The position numbers and the translations under genes are program-made. Positions 57,521 to 64,000 of a stretch of DNA of 64,000 nt are shown here, piece by piece (the first letter of the stretch is position 1; every line of letters begins with the position of its first letter). A model generated the notes under the pieces. That model saw only the letters and a program-made list of their open reading frames with translations, had not been told where the DNA came from and did not search any database. The stretch lies in assembly GCF_000801105.2 (NCBI RefSeq), contig NC_079511.1, forward strand, positions 23,149,792-23,213,791, read 5' to 3'. The stretch is from Raphanus sativus (lineage: Eukaryota > Streptophyta > Magnoliopsida > Brassicales > Brassicaceae).

Positions 57521-59600
57521 GTTGGCAATCTCAGCAAACCATGGGAGGGTCGGGTACTCCTTCTGGATTACTGCTACGAATGCTCCTTCTACGCGGGAGC
57601 AGTCCTTAATGGCAGGGAACGACTGCTCCATGTTGCGCAGACCAATCGCATTGACGTACTCCATCGGTTGTTCCACATCAAGAACTGTCTCATCCGACAC
57701 TTTCATCCTGGAGAGATGATCTGCCACTCCGTTATCAACCCCCTTCTTGTCTCTTATCTCTAGATCGAACTCTTGGAGCAATAGAATCCATCTTAAGAGC
57801 CGTGGTTTAGCATCCTTCTTCGTGAGCAGGTACTTGAGAGCCGCGTGGTCTGTGTGCACAATCACCTTTGATCCAACAAGATAGGATCTGAACTTCTCAA
57901 AAGCGAACACGATGGCAAGGAGCTCCTTCTCTGTGGTTGCGTATCGGCATTGAGCTTCATCCAAAGTTCTGCTTGCATAGTAGATCACGTGAAGCTTCTT
58001 GTCTTTACGCTGTCCAAGGACTGCTCCCACTGCAAAATCACTTGCATCTGTCATGATCTCAAAAGGGAGATCCCAGTCTGGAGGTTGGACAACTGGTGCA
58101 CTGACTAGAGCTCCCTTGATCGTGTGGAATGCGGCTAAGCAGTCACTGTCAAAGGCAAACTGAGCTTCCTTGCAGAGCAAACGAGTGAGTGGTCTCGCGA
58201 TCTTAGAGAAGTCTTGGATGAACCTCCTGTAGAAACCAGCGTGTCCCAAGAAACTCCTGATTCCCTTCACTGAAGTTGGTGGTTGCAGACTCATCATGAC
58301 CTCGATCTTTGCCTTGTCCACCTCAATGCCTTTCTCGGATATCTTGTGTCCCAGAACAATCCCATCTCTCACCATGAAGTGGCATTTCTCCCAGTTCAGC
58401 ACCAAATGCTTCTCCTCGCATCGCTTCAGTACCCTGCACAAATTTGACAAACAGACATGAAAGGAGCTTCCATAGACGCTGAAATCGTCCATGAAAACCT
58501 CCATTATGTCTTCGATCAGATCAGTAAAAATTGACATCATGCATCGCTGGAAGGTCGCTGGAGCATTGCACAAGCCGAATGGCATCCTCCTGTATGCATA
58601 TGTTCCATAAGGGCATGTGAACGTCGTCTTCTCCTGATCATCTGGGTGGATGGGAATCTGAAAGAAACCTGAATAACCATCTAAAAAGCAATAGTAAGGG
58701 TGGTTAGCCAATCTCTCAAGCATTTGATCAATAAAGAAGCGTGGGAAGTGATCCTTACGAGTCGCAGCATTCAATTTTACGAAAATCAATGCACATGCGA
58801 TGACCAGTAACTGTTCTAGTGGGGATCAATTCATTCTTTTCATTGGTTACAACAGTGATCCCACCTTTCTTAGGTACTACATGCACAGGACTAACCCACT
58901 TACTGTCAGAGATCGCATAGATCACACCTGCTTCTAGAAGTTTCATTATCTCTTTCTTTACAACATCTTTTAGATTCGGGTTTAACCTCCTCTGATGTTC
59001 TACAGAAGTCATCGATTCATCTTCCAGGTGTATTCTATGCATGCACAGATCAGGTGAAATGCCAGGTATGTCAGCTAGAGAGTAACCTAAAGCCTTACGA
59101 TATTTCCTCAGCTCACACAAAAGCAGAGCAGTCTCTGCATTGTTCAGGTCAGCATTCACAATGACAGGATATGTGGAGTTGGGTCCAAGAAATGCATACC
59201 TGAGTCCCTTGGGAAGGGATTTGAGCTCTACCTTTGGAGCTTTCAGCTCGCTCCATGAGTCATCGGGCTGAGCTGCCGGAACAGTCGGGTTCTGAGGCGT
59301 GGTTGTTCCAGTTGATGTGCTGGAGTCACTGTTCTCCCCTAGACTTAGATTCGCCACCATCCTCTCCATACTCCTGGCTGAATCCAGGACTGGCATAGGC
59401 ATCAGCATCAACACTCTCCAGCTTTGCTCGGCTTCAGCTCTGACTAAGGCGAGTTCAAGTGGATCCTCGGTGAGAATCTCCTCGATCATTCCTTCATGCG
59501 GCTCTAGGGGATCACCATCTTCTTGGACAGTGAAGGTTTGTCCATCCAGCATCGGCTTCTTGAGCATCTGATCCATCTCAAACTTCATCACAATATCTCC
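57521..59600 (-). pseudogene. Gypsy reverse transcriptase and RNase H, frameshifted
   Basis: The 58755-59591 frame covers the RT N terminus ([41 protein letters not shown]). A one-base shift near 58775 leads into the 57494-58789 frame with [32 protein letters not shown], the catalytic FMDDFSVYG, and then RNase H with [23 protein letters not shown] and [11 protein letters not shown]. Domains and catalytic residues are preserved; only the frame is broken. Confidence 0.92.
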
Positions 59601-60200
59601 AAGGTGGAGATCGATCTTCCCTTGTCGGACATCAATGATAGCTCCAACAGTGCAGAGGAATGGTCTGCCTAGGATCAGGGGTCATTGGAATTCCTCAACT
59701 TCCAGAACAACGAAATCGGCAGGAACAAGGGTGTTTCAACCAGAACTTGAAGATCCTCGAGGATCCCAACTGGAGACTTGACAGATCGATCAGCAAACAC
59801 TAGGGACATCTTGGTAGGCTTGAAGTCCGAGTATCCAAGGCGCTTAGCCACAGTGTATGGCATGAGGTTTATGCTCGACCCTAGATCGACCAAGTGAGCA
59901 TGAGAAAAGTGTTCTCCCAATCTGAACCGAGAGAACAAACTTTCCCGGATCACCCATCTTCTTGATCCTTCTGTTCTGGAGCACCGCGCTGCACTCCTTA
60001 GAGACAATCATGAACTCGCTGTCATCAGATATCTTCCCAGAGATCAGTCCTTTGACAAAGCTGCGCATGGATGGTATCATCTGGATCGCACTCATCAGAG
60101 GAGCTTGACAGTTAGGTCTTCTAGCATCTTCCTGCACTTCATCTCTTCCTTATCCTTGCGTGTAGCCTTAGCTGGAACAGGGTAAGGAACTTTTGGCACA
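59601..60200 (-). pseudogene. Gypsy protease region, frameshifted
   Basis: Contains the Athila-type aspartic protease motif HLVDLGSSINLMPYTVAKRL (around 59850) and, after a frame change near 59690, GRPFLCTVGAIIDVRQGKID leading to RT. Further frame changes lie near 60005 and 60140. Confidence 0.8.
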
Positions 60201-61193
60201 TACTGACGAGCAGGAGAAGGCGCTGCAGTCGGTGGAACAACCCCAGCGGGTCGCTCTGCTTCGTCGGAACAGTCTCAGTAGGTTGTTCTGCATCATCCTC
60301 ACCTGTGGGTACAGCTTTAGATGGCTGATCCGACTCCTTCTGCTTCCCTTTCTCAGCCGATGTGAATCTCCTGGGGTCTAGATCAGGCAGTTGCTTTCCA
60401 CTCCTCAACCCTACTGCATTGCACTCCTTGGGGTTCTTGTCTGTTTTCCCAGGGAGAGTTCCTTGCTGTCTCTTCACGTTCTCAGCAGTCTGAGCAATCT
60501 GAATATCCATCTGTCTCATATGGCTTGAGACATTGTCATACTTCACACTCAGGTCATTGAACATATGATTCATCCTGGTGTTGATGTCGTTTGTGACCTG
60601 GTTCAGTGCTTTCCCTTGGATCTGCTGTCCTTGGAGCAGCTGGCTCATCATATTGGCGAGACTCTTCATGTCATCATGCGGAGCAGTCTGAGTCGGTTGT
60701 GCAGCTTGCTGATTAACCGGCTGTTTCTGGCTGTGGAACTGAGCATTCTGAGCTGGGTTAAGGACAAAGGTTCTTCCCTGATTGCCATAAGGCCTTTGGT
60801 ATCCACTGTTCTGACCTTGGTTCCCTTGAGCTTTATCGTCTGGTTTAGGGGCATTGAACAGGTGGGGATTGTTCCTCACGTTAGGGTTCGGGTGATAGTT
60901 CTTGAACTGCCATCCTTGCCCATTCACATAACTCACTTCATGCTGATCCTCAGCCGACTGATCTGCCTCTGATGTGCCTTCTGCGGTAGCTTTATCCTGT
61001 GGGATTCTTCCATGATGAAGACTTGGTTCTGGTTACTCTTAATCAGCTGGTCGACTTTGGCAGAGAGCTCATCAATCTTGCTGTTGTCGATGCTCTTCAC
61101 CTTCTGAGTGCGATCAGTCTCGCGGTTATTGTCAGCTGAGCTTGAGGCCATGTTCTCAATCAACTCGAATGCACCTTGAGTGGACTGAGTCAT
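60201..61193 (-). pseudogene. Gypsy gag, C-terminal part, frameshifted
   Basis: Pieces in two frames: TQGAFELIENMASSS with KIDELSAKVDQLIK (60933-61193) and VNGQGWQFKNYHPNPNVRNN with glutamine-rich sequence (60139-60936). This is the usual gag C-terminal region of Athila elements. A frameshift near 60960 separates them, and one near 61195 separates them from the N-terminal part. Confidence 0.85.
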
Positions 61194-62011
61194 GAAATCT
61201 CCTTACTGGCTGAGTTCAAAGCGTTCCTGTACTCCCAGCCTACTCCATCGTAGAACACTCCCAGCAGATAGTCTTCCTCAAAACCGTGATGTGGGCATTC
61301 TCTGCGGTAGACATTGAATCGCTCCCAAGCATCACAGAACGGCTCGTCTACCAGCTGTTTGAAGGTCACGATCTTCTGTCTCAGAGCTGCTGTCTTCGAT
61401 TTCGTGTAGAAGTGGCTTAAGAAAGCTTCTCGGACTTGTTCCCAAGTGGTGAGTGATCCGGTGGGTAGTGAATCAAGCCAGCGAGCAGCTTTCCCATCAA
61501 GAGAGAAAGGGAACAGAGTACACTTGATGTAATCGGGTGGTACTCCATTCGCTTTAGTGAAACCACACATCTTCTCAAAGTGCTCGATGTGGTCCATCGG
61601 TATCTCAGCAGGAAGCCCATTGAAGATCTTCCTTTGCACTAGACTTATCAAGGCTGGCTTGATCTCGAAGTCTTGCCTTGTGCACGGTGGAGGGGTTATG
61701 GCAGATCGCGTAGCAGGCAGATTACGCAGTAAGTTTCTCTGGCCGATCTGGACCACTCCCTCCTGTTGGTTCGCAGCATTCAGAGCAGCTTGCTCGGCAG
61801 CAGCTTGCTGCGCTTGGATCGTCTGCTGCATCTGCTGCATCTGCTGTTGCATGAGTGCAAACGCAGCAGTGAGATCATCTGGATGATCACCCATGTTGGT
61901 GTTCGTTGATCTCGGCTGTTGACGGTTCTGTCGTTCCAATCTCGCTAGTTCCTCGTTAGAAAGCTGATGTAATGGTCCTTGTGCGTTGCTCCGAGTATGT
62001 CTACTGGTCAT
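61190..62011 (-). CDS. Gypsy gag, N-terminal part
   Basis: A 273-codon frame starting MTSRHTRSNAQGPLHQLS. The retrotransposon gag domain has FSLDGKAARWLDSLPTGSLT, WEQVREAFLSHFYTKSK and FCDAWERFNVYRRECPHHG. A Q/A-rich repeat (QQMQQMQQTIQAQQAAAEQ) lies before it. It ends early at a frameshift near 61195. The start lies 118 bp from the 5' LTR. Confidence 0.9.
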   Translation of the reverse strand: MTSRHTRSNAQGPLHQLSNEELARLERQNRQQPRSTNTNMGDHPDDLTAAFALMQQQMQQMQQTIQAQQAAAEQAALNAANQQEGVVQIGQRNLLRNLPATRSAITPPPCTRQDFEIKPALISLVQRKIFNGLPAEIPMDHIEHFEKMCGFTKANGVPPDYIKCTLFPFSLDGKAARWLDSLPTGSLTTWEQVREAFLSHFYTKSKTAALRQKIVTFKQLVDEPFCDAWERFNVYRRECPHHGFEEDYLLGVFYDGVGWEYRNALNSASKEIS

Positions 62012-62101
62012 GCACCTGGATCATCAGCTGAAACAAAGAAAATAACACGAGTTAGATATCTTAGACTAGATATGAAACCGAAAATTAGAGGTAAAAAATC
62101 T

Positions 62102-62126
62102 GGTCCCCGTCGCAACGGCGCCAAAA
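62102..62126 (-). other. Primer-binding site of Athila-type element
   Basis: The minus strand reads TTTTGGCGCCGTTGCGACGG just inside the 5' LTR. TGGCGCCGTTGC is the tRNA-Asp-type site used by Athila elements. Confidence 0.8.
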
Positions 62127-62128
62127 CT

Positions 62129-63276
62129 TGATACACTAAAAATGAATCCTTGCTACTGCCAAGTTAACAGTTGCAATTGTAGTACTTGAGATTCAAATCC
62201 AGAGGACCAGTCTACACTCTAGTTCTATAAGTTTCAGAATCAAGCTAAGAAGAAGATATGATTTGGTTGAAATAGGCGATAGTAAACAAGCAAATAAACA
62301 CGAGATTGATTCAATTAAACAAGAGCTAGCCTAGGGTATTTCATTGGGTGTTGAATTGGAGCCAAACAATTATTCAAGCGCGATGAAGTGCTTTCTAGAA
62401 CTCGGATCACTAAGCTGGAACACTCCACTGTCGTGGCAGTGATCGCTTTGCAGATCGATCTCACCACCTAACTGTCGTTGGGATGAGGATCGATTGCAAG
62501 CTTTAGAGAACAGGTCCGATCAGTTCACTTACCACCCTAATATCTACTTTCGCTGATTAGGGATACTAAGCTCATTCAATACATGTCAAGTTATCATCCT
62601 AAGCGGTTAACTAGGTGATGAACTAGTGATCTAACATCAAGTGATCAGTTTAATGAAAGCAGTAAGAACAGTATGAATGAAGAACAGTTATGGATCGCTT
62701 ATCTATGTTTAGCTCATGTCTCAACACCCTAAAAACCCTAGGCGAGCAAGGTCACTACTCGATCATGATGCACATAGACAAAGACATAAATCCTGAATAA
62801 AATTGCATAAGAACAGAGTATGAAACAATAGGGTTCAGATGATCTTCTCTATGAGAGGATGGTTCTTCTCCCTTACAAGTTGCAGATCGCAAATACTCAG
62901 TGTTCTCTTGTAAAAACTAGCGTAAAAAAAATAGAAAATAGATAGGTGGCGTTTTATATGGAGGCGCCAATCAGAAGGAAAGAGATTAGGGCAACAGGGC
63001 TTTAATTCCCGAAATAGGAGTTTCCATATTTGTCTGGAACAATCTCCGGATCACTCCGTCTGCTTGTTCCGCTTGAGAGAGACAGTCTCGGGACTGTTCT
63101 CTTGAGTGTTCTCCGCAGGAATGCTCCAAAGGACTTCTTTTCATCAGGCACCTTCTCTTCTTTCTTCTGCTAACTCCAGACCTGTAAAAGGTCAAAAAGG
63201 ACTAGACTGACACGAATTAGTGACTTGAAACAAATGAAAACATATGTTACAATGATGTGAAAAACACCATATATCA
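62129..63276 (-). repeat. 5' LTR of Athila-type element
   Basis: 1148 bp, nearly identical to the left LTR; differences are mostly one-base length changes in short homopolymers. It ends three bases before the N run. Confidence 0.95.
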
Positions 63277-63279
63277 TAT

Positions 63280-63379
63280 NNNNNNNNNNNNNNNNNNNNN
63301 NNNNNNNNNNNNNNNNNNNNNNNNNNNNNNNNNNNNNNNNNNNNNNNNNNNNNNNNNNNNNNNNNNNNNNNNNNNNNNN
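63280..63379. other. Assembly gap, 100 N
   Basis: Exactly 100 N, a standard placeholder for a scaffold gap of unknown size, at the edge of the gypsy element. Confidence 0.98.
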
Positions 63380-63666
63380 ATTATAATTTAAATCAAATTA
63401 GATTACATATCGGTCATCCAACAGTTCAATCGGTTAGTCTCGGATTTTAATGATTTTTTTATATAAATATTTTAAAACCTTAAATTGAATTGTCAGATCT
63501 CCGGATTAACCGGTATAATCACAATCGGGTTGAATTAAAAAACACTGATTTAAATGCAAAAATATTCTAAATACACTCTTTAAAATTACTAAAATATTTG
63601 TTATATTATTAGTAAAAAATTTTATCGTAAAATATTCCGCGTTTCCAAGCGCGGGTCAAAATCTAG
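63380..63666 (+). mobile_element. Helitron 3' end beside the gap
   Basis: Stem CCGCG-TTTCCAAG-CGCGG, then GTCAAAATCTAG and host T (63667). The plus-strand element extends left into the gap; its 5' end is not visible. Confidence 0.7.
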
Positions 63667-64000
63667 TTTTAGCTTAAAAGAAAAGGAGTTCACGGCAAAC
63701 CCTAGTAAGGGTATATTCGAAGTTTTAAAATTTACTGTTTGTACAAAAGTCTTGAGGAAGGTTTGGTTGTAACGACGGACCAGCAAAAACAAAAACGTTT
63801 TCGATAAATGACTAGAGAATGTTACCATCATTTGCCTGTGAGTTCGCAGTACGTGACATCCAAGTAGTACTCCAACGACGGTTGTTAAAATTACCCTCAC
63901 CGATCAAAGGTTGAATAAAGCAGGTTAAGTTCAATGTGAGGTAGACCATCTTACAAGTTATTCGTAACAGATTAAATATACTTTTGTAACAGATAAATTA
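63667..64000. other. Unassigned right edge
   Basis: No gene recognised. A 92-codon minus-strand frame at 63622-63900 starts within the window but overlaps the Helitron end and has no family features. Confidence 0.4.

Larger units (their letters stand above)
51190..63276 (-). mobile_element. Athila-type Ty3/gypsy retrotransposon
   Basis: 12,087 bp, coding on the minus strand: 5' LTR at right, primer-binding site of the Athila/tRNA-Asp kind, gag, protease, RT/RNase H, integrase, an ATHILA ORF-1-like gene, a 2.3-kb trailer, polypurine tract, 3' LTR at left. LTRs are 1150 and 1148 bp with 5-bp inverted ends TGATA/TATCA and differ by about three or four substitutions and several one-base indels. 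At least eight frameshifts interrupt the genes. The left flank is ATATT; the right flank is TAT and then the assembly gap, so the target duplication cannot be confirmed. Confidence 0.93.

Overview
This is plant nuclear DNA, and the gene content points to the Brassicaceae, most likely a Brassica-type genome. Four host genes are present in the order and relative orientation I recall for Arabidopsis thaliana chromosome 1 (At1g50410, 50420, 50450, 50460): a SNF2-RING chromatin remodeler of the FRG2/CHR28 type (1501-5814, +), the GRAS regulator SCL3 (6377-7711, -), a plastid-targeted-looking saccharopine-dehydrogenase-like oxidoreductase (11392-14101, -) and hexokinase-like 1, HKL1 (30990-34014, +). 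Each can be modelled end to end with open reading frames and consistent splice phases. The equivalents of At1g50430 (DWF5) and At1g50440 are not between SCL3 and the oxidoreductase, which is the gene loss expected in a diploidised polyploid.

Almost everything else is transposable-element DNA in layers. Between the oxidoreductase and HKL1 a 642-bp tandem duplication was split by a decayed Ty1/copia element (18344-26913), whose 5' LTR was in turn split by a non-autonomous CACTA element (18414-21024). A Helitron (27781-30638) carrying a captured OBERON-family gene fragment ends about 350 bp upstream of the HKL1 start codon.

Downstream of HKL1 lies a degenerate minisatellite (34955-35885) whose unit is built around the E2F-site-like core TTTTGGCGGGAAAA. 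It is followed by a Stowaway-like MITE (37180-37432), a 643-bp hAT-type MITE with a perfect 8-bp target duplication (38007-38649) and a very young Ty1/copia element of Tork/Tnt1 type (38814-45008). That copia element has 502-bp LTRs differing at one base, but its pol frame is broken once.

The right third holds another MITE (45260-46083), a second gene-fragment-carrying Helitron (46169-48740), a short Helitron (50002-51024) and a complete 12-kb Athila-type Ty3/gypsy element on the minus strand (51190-63276). The gypsy element has 1.15-kb LTRs, gag, protease, RT/RNase H, integrase and a downstream ATHILA ORF-1-like gene, all interrupted by single-base frameshifts, plus an internal 755-bp tandem duplication bounded by oligo(A). 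A 100-N assembly gap (63280-63379) follows. Five Helitron 3' ends are visible in all.

The observations I would look at first are the E2F-like minisatellite beside HKL1, the gene-capturing Helitron placed at the HKL1 promoter, the nested insertion series, and the contrast between near-identical LTRs and broken coding frames in both young LTR elements. I found no tRNA, rRNA or CRISPR array.
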